From positions 957,228 through 1,021,227 of the forward strand of contig ML996689.1 of the NCBI GenBank assembly GCA_010356995.1: a stretch of 64,000 nt of DNA, given 5' to 3'. Position 1 is the first letter of the stretch, and the number at the start of each line of letters is the position of its first letter. A model generated the notes under the pieces. It worked only from the letters and a program-made list of their open reading frames with translations. It made no database searches and was not told the origin of the DNA. Shown one piece after another: positions 32,924 through 44,560 of this stretch. A program made the position numbers and the translations under genes. This DNA is from Trichodelitschia bisporula. Taxonomy: Eukaryota; Ascomycota; Dothideomycetes; Phaeotrichales; Phaeotrichaceae.

Positions 32924-35900
32924 CGTGAAATGAGTGACTAGTATTAGATACTAAAAAATGAATGTATGGCCGTAGGGGCGATATGGTCTGCAGAGGCGGC
33001 TCTTCACCAACATGGGCGGGAGCGGCTTGTATATGAGAACCTCCTGGGCCGCTCGGCCTTTCCCCTTTGGCAGCCATGATCATGGATGGGCGATGAGGCG
33101 CTACTGCATTTGATCCTAAGTCAATGGCGTTCGGCTGAAAGTGGACGCGAGGCTGGTCTGTCGGCCGCTACGTCGAGGCGCGCCCGCCCGTGACTAGGCT
33201 GGACGAATGGTCCAATGGCATGCTAAATCGACTCAGCTCGCGCGGCTCCTAGGCGCTATTCGAGCCAGCCCTGACTTCCATCTTTGAGATTGTTCACTGT
33301 CAAAAGGCCGCGCTTGTCGGCGCCATGTGTCGTGCTAGTCCAGATGCGCGATAGGGAATGCAGATTGCACCCCCCGTTGACGACGAGGCGGTGGGCGCAA
33401 CCAAGAAGTTCAGTTTTTCAAAGCACACAACACCACTTCCAAGCCTCGAGGAGATTTTTGACCGTTGCAACTTCTTTTTTGCCCAGATTGGGGCTGAAAA
33501 ATAGGGCCGATTGTAACAACGTAAATTGGTACTTGCATGTAAACCGTCAGACCAGTGCGAGGGGATAGAAGGGGGGGGACGGAAACAAGCCAAGTTGACG
33601 ATCGTAAATGTGCCATTTATGTCACCCGAAGGATCGCGGCCTGGGCCGTCTTGAGGCAGTTTAACTAGACCATTGGACGCTAGACATCGCTTGCCACCTC
33701 CCCCTATCGAGAAGTGCGGTTGAAGCCGACTACCGAAGCAAAAATGGGATGGCCAGTTTGAGAGGTCAGTCCGGTAAGAGAGAAAAGTTACGGATGTACC
33801 GTACAAAAGGGCAGCTCTAGACCATTCGCAAGCGCGGGGCGGGGAGGAGTGGAGCTCTTCTGCCGTAACTACCAATATGCGGATGCAATCGAGACTCTCA
33901 CTGGAAGCTTTTGAGTGGGGCGAGGCTTTTAAGGATGTGATGTCAAGGGGATTATTATTGTCGTCGTCCGCCCTGCTGGTCCTTACGCTCAGGAACGAGC
34001 CGGATCTCCCCTGCCAAGAAGCATGGGGTACTTGCACATCCCTTCCCCATCCCCCGCCGGCCGCGCGTGGCTTCACGGGAGCGCGCCATGGGTTGTGTTG
34101 TTGTCCAAAGGCGGTTAAGCGCATCGCTTGCATGTCGTAAGGTCTACAGGGGTAGCAAGCCATGTAAAGCCACATTCCCTTTCCTCTCTCCTTCACTTCC
34201 TCACCAATCCCCCCCCCTTTCTGGTGCTCCTGTTGTTCGTTTGCTTCCAGGCGTTGTGCCTCTTCGTCCACTTTGCTATTAAAGTATCGTTGTCGCTGCC
34301 GTTGTCGCTGCCGTTGGTTCAGCCTCTGTCTTTTTATACATCAACCGTTCCAACCCCGTTGAGTTGCTATGTTGGAGCGATCAGCTCAAGCTTTGTGACT
34401 ATCCTTGTGCTGGTCTCTTCACGGCCTCGACCTTCCAAGCTCTGCTATCTCCACACATGCATTCATTGCCTTTTACGTAGGCCCATGCCTCGGATCATTC
34501 GGCCATATCCTTGCTACGGAGGTAGCTACCCTAGCTGGCCCATCGTTGACCAGTACTCTTATTCGCGTCCTTTCCTTCTGCTATGCCCACACGTACACCA
34601 ACCAATGCGGATATACTCTGACTACGGATATACTGTCCTGCTAGAGATGGCGAAGATGCGGTCCAAGTTAATGGGTCAAACTTGACCTGTGGAGTATACT
34701 CCATAACAACGTTCCCATCTTATTCCGTGTCTGTCCTCATCTACCAATCCACGTACCAGACCCGGCCTTACACATACAGAGTGAGCACCGCTCGTATATG
34801 GGTTTTGTCAATTCCCATGAGCATTGCCGTCGCACGATACCAGTTTTGTCGCCTGCTGTTCACGCTCAACCCGCTGCTGTCTACGAAGAAACGGATCGTT
34901 AAGCCATTGCCGGTGAAGGCTTTGGTACCACAAACCTCGATCACGCTTCCCTTTAGCTCTTCCATTCATCCTGTCCGCGCTGTCGCCTGGCCATTCACCG
35001 GTTCCTCTTCACTGCGAACCTCGTTCGATTCCTGGATAAGGACTGAAGCATATACGTACCAATTCCTTCCGCGCACCTCACTTGCCCCGGCCTAACTTGA
35101 CACGCTTGATTCCGTATACAATCCCTCGACCATTGTGATAATTTTCCCGTTGGCTGCGCTCCCAATATCCGCCAATCTTCGTCCTATTAACGAGATGTTT
35201 AATGAGCGCTCAAGTCTCTGTGATTTGGTGCCAGTGTCTTTGCCGCACAGGTTTTCCGATTTGCACTTGAGAATAGACTTTTGTGGAACCAAAAGGTACG
35301 AGAGGAACAAACACCGATACTTTCAGGACAGCCCGGGACAAAGAGACGATGGCCTTGACGCCCTCACGTTTCGAAGCTCTCTGGGCCGTCTTTCTTGCGA
35401 TCCCGCTAAAAAGATATTTGTTGAGGGGCTGTTGAGCAGACCAGGATGAGAGTTCCGGACCAAAGTAGAATAGGTGCTGTGAACCATGGATTTCACGGCT
35501 CCGTCCAACTCTTTTGCGGGCGCAGAGTTGTTCAGAGGGTGTCTATCGATAGCCCATTCCAGTAGCCAGTTGTCCTAGGCTAAAAGTGACTGTCAGCCTT
35601 CCCTGTGTCGGCACCAGTGATGCCTTTGACATGCCGTCATAAAATAATAGGACCCTATCAGATAAAGTGTTTTTGGGGAGAGCTGTCCAGTTCGGGAGAT
35701 GGTAGATGGGGGTTTTTGGTGTCCGCCAGGCAGCGTGTCAGCGGTGTAGCATCTAGACGTGACATGTCTGTTCAGGTAAAGATGCGGCACAAACGCGGCT
35801 TCCGGTTGTCTTTCACAGTCCGGGTACCAAACGGACATAGCTTTCCGTTTTACGTTTTCACCTGAACTCTCAACGAGGATAACCGGGCTTCAATGTGGTG

Positions 35901-36818
35901 ATGCGACTATAGCCTAAGTTATCGTCCCCACTCCTACAGGACACTAGACAAAGAGGTCCTGTCTACGACGCCAACTGCAGATTTTAAGCCATAACCGGGG
36001 ATTTCGTGTAGTCCAGGGGATGGATACTCATCTAGTAAAGGGGAACGAGCCCAGAGCCCCTCAAAAAGAGAGCCAGAATGCGAGAGTTGGTCCATAAGTT
36101 CGGCTAAATTGCCCATTGAAACTCTCCAGTGAAGGGAATCCATATATGATAATTGACTTGATCAACCTACGGTATTCGTAAGTTGGATGATTCCGATGCA
36201 TGTAAAGGGATGACGTTGATAGACTTCATCTTGGCAGTCTGTCAGATCGACTTGGCTGAGGGCCTGATCGCGCCATGTCTCACCTTACTTCCATTTTCGT
36301 CGACGATCACAGGAAATACCGTCTACTACGTAGGCTAAGGCCGATTCATTATGTGGCCAGGATATCGAAGCTTTGGCTGACTACTTCAGACCCTTTTGAG
36401 GCAGTTGATTTCTAGATGAACGGCATCGTCAGTCATACCGTACGCAATCAACCGAACAAGTCGAGTGTGATAAATACACTACCGTACACACTGGGCTTCC
36501 CATTCAACTCTAACTGAAAAGGCATGACCACATTTACGATATAGGGGCAGCAGTAACTCGAAAGCTAGCGATACTCGTAGCGACATAATGGAATAGAAAG
36601 CCTCATAATCACTGGACGTACAATTTGCTGGGTTAGGCGTACTGTGCCAGCAATAGGACCTGACGATATTGCTCTAGAAGTTGAAGCACTAACGTCAATG
36701 CAAGCCCCGCGTCGTCCCATGTTTATCCAATACATTGCCTGGAATGAATCCAGGCTTCTGCAGCAAGTGGTTGAGCATAGACTGCCAGGTTCAAAAATGG
36801 CCACCCTCCTCCCAGTAT
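32924..36818. other. 3.9-kb gene-free region
   Basis: There is no gene I can support between the GH16 and dehydrogenase genes. Open frames up to 323 codons exist (minus 33300-34271), but their composition is not protein-like and no motif appears. A 12-bp direct duplication (GTTGTCGCTGCC) lies at about 34284-34312. A 63-codon frame ending at 36835 has some protein-like character but only a GTG at its head. The left part is presumably the GH16 promoter. Confidence 0.5.
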
Positions 36819-37901
36819 CTACGCTAAAATGTTAAGAACTTTCTTCCCATCCAGCCATCTTTCCACGTTTTCTGCTGCTTCCGCATACCAGTTGTTGATG
36901 GTTTCCTCTTCCACGTATCCCATGTGGGGACTCAAAAGCACCCGACTCGTACCATTAGAACCCCACTCAGTAGTACGCCACGGACTGTCGAGAGGAAGAG
37001 GTTCAATATCAAAGACATCAAGAGCAGCCCCTCTGATCTTACCCGCCCGAAGCACCTCGAGAAGTGCATCCTCATTCACCAACGGCCCCCGGGAGGTGTT
37101 GATGAAAAACGCAGTCGCCTTCATGAGCGCGAGATCGTCGGCGCCGATGCTGCCCCTCGATCGGGCGCTCAAGACATAGTGAATGCTGACGATGTCGGAA
37201 TTGCGGAAAAGATAGGACTTGGACACGACTTTGAAGGTACTCTCGCTGTCTTCCGTCTCAAGAGGCAGCCTGGCCGACTGAGCAGCAGCATCGGCCTTTT
37301 CTTGCGTAAGATTCTCACTCCAGCAGATGACCTTCATTCCCCAGATAGACACGGCAATTCGGGCTGCTAGTACACCCAGTCGACCGAGACCCACAACACC
37401 CAAGGTCTTTCCTGAGAGTCCCATGGCGAGAGAAGATTGCCAGCCGCCAGTTTTGACAAGCAAGTCGTCGGCAGCCACATTCCGAATCAGTGCGAGAATC
37501 AGCGCCCATGTGTGCTGGGTGGTGGAATTGACACCCTTTTTCAAGGGCGCTGTAGGGTGCGGGCGGTCGGTTCGACCTTTGCCAGTTGCAGTAGCTACGG
37601 TTATGCCCAACTCCTTAGCCGTAGTAAAGTCGAATGTTTGATGCTGCGAGCCCGTGCAAAGAAGTAACTTCAAATTTGGCAGCTCACGTAGCAGTGAGCC
37701 AGGAAAGGGGGTTCGCTCCCGCATAGTGGAGATGATAGTGAACGGTCGAAGGCGCTCGACAAGCGCAGCCTTCTCGGCGGGCGTCTTGAATGGCAGGGCA
37801 TCGGTAAAAATTGTGATTGTGAGAGTGGATCTAGGAATGTGCGCAAAGTGCGGCCTTGAAGTAGACAAATAATCATCAAGGATGGCGAGAGAGTGCGACA
37901 T
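36819..37901 (-). CDS. D-isomer-specific 2-hydroxyacid dehydrogenase family protein
   Basis: A single uninterrupted frame codes 360 residues. The NAD(P)-binding Rossmann motif is GLGRLG (171-176). The catalytic Arg is in NTSRG (R271), the Glu in DIEPLP (E300) and the His in SPHMGY (H326), so the Arg-Glu-His triad is complete. Family members reduce 2-keto acids such as glyoxylate, hydroxypyruvate or branched-chain keto acids; the substrate cannot be told. There is no ACT domain, so it is not a canonical serine-pathway 3-phosphoglycerate dehydrogenase. It is divergently transcribed from ILV5 across about 650 bp. Confidence 0.9.
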   Translation of the reverse strand: MSHSLAILDDYLSTSRPHFAHIPRSTLTITIFTDALPFKTPAEKAALVERLRPFTIISTMRERTPFPGSLLRELPNLKLLLCTGSQHQTFDFTTAKELGITVATATGKGRTDRPHPTAPLKKGVNSTTQHTWALILALIRNVAADDLLVKTGGWQSSLAMGLSGKTLGVVGLGRLGVLAARIAVSIWGMKVICWSENLTQEKADAAAQSARLPLETEDSESTFKVVSKSYLFRNSDIVSIHYVLSARSRGSIGADDLALMKATAFFINTSRGPLVNEDALLEVLRAGKIRGAALDVFDIEPLPLDSPWRTTEWGSNGTSRVLLSPHMGYVEEETINNWYAEAAENVERWLDGKKVLNILA

Positions 37902-38552
37902 TGTGATGGCTTAGTAGACGAGGAGTTCGGTAGGGAGCGGTGATGCGAACGGTTCTGCAAACTGGGTGGTAGAAGCGGTCGAGCACATACGGGTAGCAGC
38001 GAGGGCGATCTACACTTTAACATTAATGTAAACCATGTTACCGGGTGTGAATGCCATTACCAAGCATCACGAGTGCTTGATTGCGGGGTGAGCGGCAACT
38101 TGCCCGATTCGGAATGCCGATGTCGGGATGAGGTCAGCGATGAGTTTGTGCCTTATAGGTTAGGGATTGACTACAGTATGAGGGTTGCTTAAGGTCTGGG
38201 CAATGATACAGGATCATTTGGGGGAAAGGGTTGTGATTGGAGTGAGTCGTGTACTGTAGTAAGGTCGAGGAGAACTGCCTCGTCATCTGCGGAGGATATG
38301 TAAAGGCGAAAAAGTGGAGTGCGCCACACGTTGAGGTGGGGAAAAGAGTCATGGTGGATCCCGGATCATCCTTTTATCCGCCTCCACAGTGTGGAGGAAG
38401 CTGCAGCTCCGATTTCGCAGCGTTTTTTGACGCTCGGGCACACAGAAAAATCTCACCATATTTGCTCCAAAGACTCATAACTCTTCTCCTCATTCATTCC
38501 CCCTCCAACCTCACATCTGCACCCAACCTTTCTACCCAATTCATACTACGCA
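37902..38552. other. Divergent promoter region, 2-hydroxyacid dehydrogenase / ILV5
   Basis: This 650-bp region separates two divergent genes. The ILV5 side has a CT-rich leader (about 38475-38545). Words one base off the Gcn4/CPC1 site TGASTCA occur near 38245 and 38344; I see no full match and no Leu3-type CCGG-N4-CGG site. Confidence 0.45.
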
Positions 38553-39967
38553 ATGGCCTCTCGCCCTGCCACCAGAGCTGCACGTGCAGCAATTGCTCAT
38601 CTGGCAAAGCCTGCTGTCCAGCGTCGGACCTTCGTTGCTGCAGCCGGTGCTGTGCGGGCTGGCTCGGTCAACGCCGCGAAGCCCGCCGTCTCTGCGCGCA
38701 TTCAACAAGTTCGCGGCGTGAAGACCATTGACTTCGCTGGTACCAAGGAGGTCGTCTACGGTAGGCATCCGCCGCATCCAGCCGCGTCCGCAGCTTTCTA
38801 ATAGATTTCCAGAACGTGCAGACTGGCCCCGTGAGAAGCTCCTTGTAAGCCTTTTTGCACCATATGCTGGTCTCGGAATTAATGTTCGCTAGGAATACTT
38901 CAAGGACGACACTCTTGCACTGATCGGCTACGGTTCCCAAGGCCATGGACAAGGCCTTAACCTCCGCGACAACGGCCTTAACGTCATCATTGGCGTGCGT
39001 AAGAACGGCGCTTCGTGGAATGAGGCTATTCAGGATGGCTGGGTTCCTGGAAAGAACCTGTTCGAGGTCGATGAGGCCATCTCGCGTGGTACAATCGTTA
39101 TGAACCTTCTCAGCGATGCCGCCCAGAGCGAGACCTGGCCAGCTATCAAACCCCAGCTGACCAAGGGCAAGGTAGAGCTCTCTCCCTTGCCATTTGACCA
39201 ATTCTCATATCGTCTAGACGTTGTACTTCTCGCACGGCTTCTCTCCGGTCTTCAAGGACCTGACCAAGGTCGACATCCCCGAGGACATTGACGTCATCCT
39301 CGTTGCTCCCAAGGGCTCGGGCCGCACCGTTCGCACGCTGTTCCGCGAGGGCCGTGGTATCAACTCTTCCGTTGCCGTCTTCCAGGATGTCACCGGCAAG
39401 GCGCTCGAGAAGGCTGTGGCACTTGGTGTTGCCGTCGGCAGCGGTTACCTCTACCAGACCACCTTCGAGAAGGAGGTCTACTCGGATCTGTACGGCGAGC
39501 GCGGCTGCCTTATGGGCGGCATCCACGGCATGTTTCTTGCCCAGTATGAGGTTCTCCGCGAGCGCGGCCATAGCCCAAGTGAGGCTTTCAACGAGACCGT
39601 TGAGGAGGCCACCCAGAGCCTGTACCCCTTGATCAGCCAGAACGGCATGGATTACATGTACGCGGCCTGCTCGACTACCGCGCGCCGTGGTGCTATTGAC
39701 TGGAGCAAGAAGTTCAAGGACACGTTGAAGCCTGTCTTCAACGAGCTCTACGACCGCGTGGCTGACGGCTCCGAGACCCAGCGTTCCCTGGAGTACAACA
39801 GCAGGCCCGACTACCGTGAGCTTTACGAGAAGGAGATGGAGGAAATCCGCAACCTGGAGATCTGGAGGGCGGGCAAGGCTGTTCGGTATGTGGTTTCTCG
39901 TCCAGCAACCCCGATAATCTCGCTAACCCGCACTAGTTCTCTTCGCCCTGAGAACGCTTCGTCGTGA
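38553..39967 (+). CDS. ILV5: Ketol-acid reductoisomerase, mitochondrial (ILV5)
   Basis: Five exons (38553-38760, 38813-38844, 38893-39171, 39218-39885, 39937-39967) encode 405 residues, near the 395 of yeast Ilv5. The first 50 residues are Arg/Ala/Ser-rich with few acids, a mitochondrial targeting sequence. The NADPH site is GYGSQGHGQG, and the acetohydroxyacid/Mg domain includes APKGSGRTVR and the conserved ERGCLMGGIHGMF block. The enzyme isomerises and reduces 2-acetolactate and 2-aceto-2-hydroxybutyrate in valine, leucine and isoleucine synthesis. The 32-nt exon 2 (coding ERADWPREKLL with its neighbour codon) is an unusually small microexon, but its sequence is strictly conserved in the family. 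The last exon restores SLRPEN, the family C terminus. Confidence 0.97.
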
Positions 39968-40961
39968 TTTGTTGAATGCATTGTAATGTCAACTTGTAGC
40001 GGTACTGTTCTTTCACTCTCGTAGAAGATGGTAGCTGTTCCTACAGGCGTGAAATGAGTGATGCTATGGACCACGGCTGATTTTGGGCTATGGTGCTCAT
40101 TTACTGCTCGGCAGCAGCACGCCGCGTATGGTGGCAAAAGGGAAGGGCTTCTTTACAGCAATCAATACCCATTTATCTGCGTTGTTGAACGTCCTGCTAC
40201 CCGCCGACTCGTGCTACTTTCCTGTTACCGGCTAGTTGAGTTGCACTTGATGTTCAGGTAGCTGATCGGGTGTCGTTCTCCATTCGCTTGGCTCACAGAT
40301 GCGGAAGTGCACGCCTATTTACGGCAGGAGGTCGGAATAGCCCAGGTAGCTTTGCGTTTTGGGACATGGGAGTAGGCCTGCGCGATGCCGGAAGAGGAAC
40401 CTACTACGTAGCAGCATCCCGAACCCCGCTTGACGCCCTGACTCCCTAACTCCCGAAGGTAAACGCCTCGGGGGGATGCAGGCAAAGTTCCAGTCGTAGG
40501 GTGCGGCGGCGCATCGCAGGGTAGGCTCCCCCACGCTGCAATGCAAATGGAAAATCCCATCCGGAAGTGTGGCGTGCTCTTGGGCTAGATGCGATTCGCA
40601 ACAACGCACCGCTTACCCCCAGCCTCTAGAACTACGGTAGGCGAGGCGCAAACCTAGGCCCTGACAGCCCCTCTACGCTGGTGCATCCAGAAGCCAACCA
40701 GACAGCCCGACAGCCTGGCCGTTCTCGGCCTCGAAAAGAAAAGCATAACGTGGAGGATTTTGGATATTTTCAGCTCGCAGCTGTTGAGCAGGAGCCAAGA
40801 TCTCTTATCGTCTATTGCAATTCTTATTTTTGGCCGTTGCAAGTCCCCTGACTAGAAGTACATACATTATGCCCCTCGTACCCCCCACTTGGGGTGCGCA
40901 CCGATCTCCCAGCTGTCGGGTTCTTTTGGATACAGTGGGACTCCAGTACTCGACCTGAGTG
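39968..40961. other. Intergenic region ILV5 / arrestin-like gene
   Basis: Contains the ILV5 3' UTR and the upstream region of the arrestin-like gene. Short open frames only; no repeat or RNA gene seen. Confidence 0.5.
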
Positions 40962-42315
40962 ATGCCAGACCTCCGCCTCGAATTCGACTTCGCAGATGAC
41001 TCCCGCCGTCCAGGGAGTGCTATCCCAGTGTTTTTCCGTCATACAGGCGTCAAGGGCTCCTTGCGCGCATTTAATGTTTCGAACAATGATGTCGACAAGA
41101 TCAAAATCGTGCTTCGAGGTTCTCTCAGCCCTGGTTGCACCTTGCCTAGTTCTAGACGTTAATTGGCGTAGGATTCCTATTAAATGTCGTGGGTCACAGA
41201 TGCCCGCAGTTCCAATTGTCGCACGATATGGTAGTCGAACATCAAGTTAGAAAGCACTTAGGTGTATTTCCCCAACTAGTTCTAACCTCGCGTAGCTCCT
41301 TAAACTCGTCGACGTGCACTTTTCAGCCTCGCAGCACTCCAGGACCTCAGACGATGTGGATTGTGAAGAGTTTCCGTTTGATTTCAAGCTCAAAGCAAGA
41401 TCATGTTCAGCGCCAGAGGATCGACATGACAGTCCGATTTTCCCAGCAACAACATTGCCGTCATCTGTGGACGTGCTGGGACCATGGTGTACTGCTGCCG
41501 CTGGCGAAGTTAACTGCAGAGCCGAGACGCAAGTGCGGTATGAGGTGGAAGCCTACGCCTACCGGGGTGATGATGCAGTATCAGCCGCTGTACAACAGGT
41601 GAGGATATTCGACATAGTCGACGCCCATCCGCCACCGATCCACATGGCCGACTTTCCGGGCGAATACACATGCTCCCAAGAGCACAAGCTGAAGCGCTCC
41701 TTCTCCCGTAGTGGTCGCCGGATGATGATCGCGGTGGCTCAACCAAAGCCGCTTGAGATATCGCTTGACAAGGACGTATCCATGGTGGCGTTCCATGTCA
41801 GCTTTTTCGTTGAGGACGGACCGACACACTCCTCGCCACCAAGCACCCTGCATATTCGCGTTGACTCGCTTCTCAGGTCCACAACTTTCATTGCCTTACG
41901 CCAAATGGACATGCACCCGACAGTTGCGCAGGCAAGGCGGACGCCCTTTCTCGCCGCGGTGCCCAAGTTCGGTCGTCCATATCACAGGAAGCTCCACATC
42001 ACAAACTGGACTCGTTGTCCGCCCGGAAACAAGGTCTCGCGATGGTGGATGAACGAAACCGTGGTTTGGTTACCTATTACAGAAAAGTCCAACCCCGCAC
42101 CGACATTCTTCACACCATTCATATCCCGCCGGTACAGTGTGTCGTTGCGCTTCGCCGCCAAAGGAGATGGAAAGGCCAACTTCCTCCTGCAGGTCCCGTT
42201 GCAAATCGTATACCCAACCCTGCTGGGCTCTGCGGCACCAGCTTACGATGCCGAGCCTCCCCAAGACGAATCGATCGAACTAGGGCCTGAACGGTTACCG
42301 CTTTACGTTCGGTGA
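40962..42315 (+). CDS. Arrestin-fold domain protein
   Basis: Three exons (40962-41118, 41172-41245, 41296-42315) give 416 residues. It begins MPDLRLEFDFADDSRRPGSA with the beta-strand pattern of the arrestin N domain, continues with the EEFPFDFKLKA strand and a conserved YEVEAYAYR segment of the inner sheet, and ends with a C domain of alternating beta strands (HVSFFVED, SVSLRFAAKG, FLLQVPLQIVYP). Fungal alpha-arrestins act as adaptors that recruit Rsp5-type ubiquitin ligases to membrane proteins. I see no clear PPxY motif, so that role is not supported here. The second intron uses a weak donor (GTTAGA); frame continuity supports it, but that boundary is the least certain. Confidence 0.7.
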
Positions 42316-42607
42316 AGGGGCCATGATTCGGGTTGCAAATCTGGCCGGCGTTCGCTTCCATAACGTATCTGGCCTCCGAAGCGCCTAGAGGACTTTGGCT
42401 GACTGAGTCTTAACACGTACGGCCAGGTATCTTGAGGCTTTTCGTGAAGAATTGCGTGGAGATAAAATGAGCTCAACTCGGGTTGGACGACTGAACGAGA
42501 ACGGTAAGAATACCTTGAAGCGTCGAGGAGCCATGGCACTGATTAAACGCAAAAAAGGAGACACCACAATGAGCAGTCAACGCGGGCAGGAAGCAATCAT
42601 TTGGTAA

Positions 42608-43160
42608 TTAGAGAGCCGTTTTAGACTGGACACATAGTGCTATTCCAGCTAGCACAAGTGCAATCCCAAGCCATGTATCTAGAATGGAATCAGCGATGTG
42701 GGCGGTGGGGTGGACTAGCCACATACCCTTTGAGATGACCTTGCCTTCTGCGTACCATTCACCGAGCACGGTGAATAGGAAGGCAAGCGAGTTTGTTATA
42801 GGAACCGTCAAACTCAAATCTAGATTGTGTCAAACTCCATTGTGGGGTATCGTATCCATAAGTGAAATGCGCACCCGCTTGACCAACTAGTAGAAAAAAC
42901 CACAGGCTTCCAGACAGGTTCAACAAGAGTGGAATCGAATACGCCGGTCTCTGTACCAGGTCGTATGTCGCCTGACAGATGGTGAGGGCCTTGCGTTTAG
43001 GCCACCAACCAGTCGGATTGGGTACATTCACTTTCTTCGTGTGCTGGTGCTGGATAGCTGCTTGCCGCATGAATGGTGTTGTGAAGCCCCATGCTACACC
43101 CACAGCAAGAAAGCCAAAGACATATTGAAAGAGCGAGGGCTCAGATGATTTTGCCGACAT
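42608..43160 (-). CDS. TMEM234-like small membrane protein
   Basis: Three exons (43160-42875, 42819-42727, 42678-42608) encode 149 residues. The order of motifs matches the TMEM234 family, related to the drug/metabolite transporter superfamily: VGVAWGFTTPFMRQ in the first helix, IPLLLNLSGSLWFFLLVGQA, then LSLTVPITNSLAFLFTVLGEW and WLGIALVLAGIALCV. Four hydrophobic segments are visible. No function is known for fungal members. The introns (55 and 48 nt) join mid-motif and give the family sequence exactly. The start could include a few upstream codons; the ATG at 43160 is the first in frame. Confidence 0.85.
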
Positions 43161-43405
43161 TTGCCCTGATAGCACCTAGAATAGACGGTGATATGGACTC
43201 GATGACGTTTGAGAATCGTTTAGGAGGCTGGAACTTCACGAGAGCCAAGGTTGATCATGCTGCCGCACGGTACAACCACGACTACCGCAGCTGCCAAGAT
43301 CGGGCACCCCACCAGCACTCTCGTCTACACCTCAAGAAACATTAGCCTCTGTTTTGCGAAAGATCTCTACCGCGAAGACCTCTGTTGTCTAGTTTACTTC
43401 CTCTC

Positions 43406-44320
43406 ATGTCTTCTACCGAGCAGCCACTTGGCCTCACGGCCTCACAGCTGGAGTTCTGGGACAAGAACGGCTTCTTGATCATTCCACGGGAGCTGGATGC
43501 GCAGACCGCAGCAACCCTGCTTGGGGAAACGCGGTCGATGCTCGCTTCTTTCCCGCTTGAGAGTCATCCCATGACGCGCTTCTCGACGGGGGAGAAGGAT
43601 GAACATGTTGGCGACGACTACTTCCTCACCAGTGGAGACAAAGTTCATTTTTTCTTCGAGGAAGAAGCATTCTCATCATCGGGGGAACTCATGAAGCCCA
43701 AGGAGCGTGCGATAAACAAGATCGGCCACTATTTGCACGAGTTGTCTGCGCCTTTCAGAGCTATTACACTGAACAACCGCAACTCTGCGATAGCGCGGAG
43801 CCTTGGCTACAGAGACCCACGATGCCTCCAAAGCATGGTGATTTGCAAGCAGCCAGAAATTGGCGGCGCGGTACCGCCTCACCAAGACAGCACCTTCCTG
43901 TACACTGATCCGCCTAGCGCTGTGGGATTCTGGTACGCTCTTGAGGATGCTACCGCTGAGAATGGCTGCTTGAGCTTTGCAAGCGGAACTCACAAGCGAG
44001 AGCCAATTCGAAAGCGATTTGTGCGAGCAGAATCCGGCGGCACTGGATTTATAGAAAATGAAGGGCCTGCATTCCCTTCTTCGAACGACAACATCCCTCA
44101 GGATTCCCACAGCGAAGTTGATGATCATTATATTATGGGGGAGGTTAAAGCTGGAAGTCTGGTATTGATTCATGGGAACTTGCTACACAAGAGTGAAAAG
44201 AATCTCAGCGGAAAGAGTCGGTTCATTTACACCTTCCACATCATTGAAGGGGAAAACCAGTATGATGGGAAAAACTGGCTCCAACCACCGCAGCAGGGCT
44301 TCTCGAGAGTAGCAGCATGA
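43406..44320 (+). CDS. Phytanoyl-CoA dioxygenase (PhyH) family protein
   Basis: A single exon codes 304 residues, similar in length to human PHYHD1. It is an Fe(II)/2-oxoglutarate oxygenase of the double-stranded beta-helix type. The iron site is PPHQDSTF (H159, D161) plus a distal His in LVLIHGNLLHKS (H256 or H261), and the 2-oxoglutarate-binding Arg is in SRFIYTFHI (R272). All required residues are present. Substrate unknown: family members act on phytanoyl-CoA, on secondary metabolites or on other substrates, and no neighbouring biosynthetic genes narrow it down. The ATG at 43406 starts the conserved region. Confidence 0.88.
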   Translation: MSSTEQPLGLTASQLEFWDKNGFLIIPRELDAQTAATLLGETRSMLASFPLESHPMTRFSTGEKDEHVGDDYFLTSGDKVHFFFEEEAFSSSGELMKPKERAINKIGHYLHELSAPFRAITLNNRNSAIARSLGYRDPRCLQSMVICKQPEIGGAVPPHQDSTFLYTDPPSAVGFWYALEDATAENGCLSFASGTHKREPIRKRFVRAESGGTGFIENEGPAFPSSNDNIPQDSHSEVDDHYIMGEVKAGSLVLIHGNLLHKSEKNLSGKSRFIYTFHIIEGENQYDGKNWLQPPQQGFSRVAA

Positions 44321-44560
44321 TGTGTTGGGCCAAGCTCTGGCAAGGCCAAAGCGTCACTACTGCTGAGTGGACCTGCACATTATGGGACGTGTCTGTAATA
44401 CAATCATGTCTGATTCCCCGACTCTGCGTTTCTGCAACTCCAGCTAAATTCGCCGAAGTTAACCGCACGTCGATTGCATCTGTGCATACTCTTTGAGCAA
44501 CAAATCAATGAGCAGGCGAAATCTATGAGGTATTCGTCGACCATATGGGCGGATGGGCCC

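Noticed and set aside
33300-34271. 323-codon minus-strand frame in the gene-free region
   Set aside because: Random-like composition, no motif, no supporting splice context; length alone is not enough at this base composition.
36644-36835. 63-codon + strand frame with protein-like helical character
   Set aside because: It begins only at a GTG, overlaps the 3' end of the dehydrogenase gene and has no recognisable partner exons.
36819-39967. Branched-chain amino-acid gene cluster around ILV5
   Set aside because: The divergent dehydrogenase has no substrate evidence and no other pathway gene lies nearby; adjacency alone is not a cluster.
43385-43405. Upstream extension of the PhyH-like protein
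   Set aside because: It uses a non-ATG start and adds residues outside the conserved region; the ATG at 43406 is preferred.
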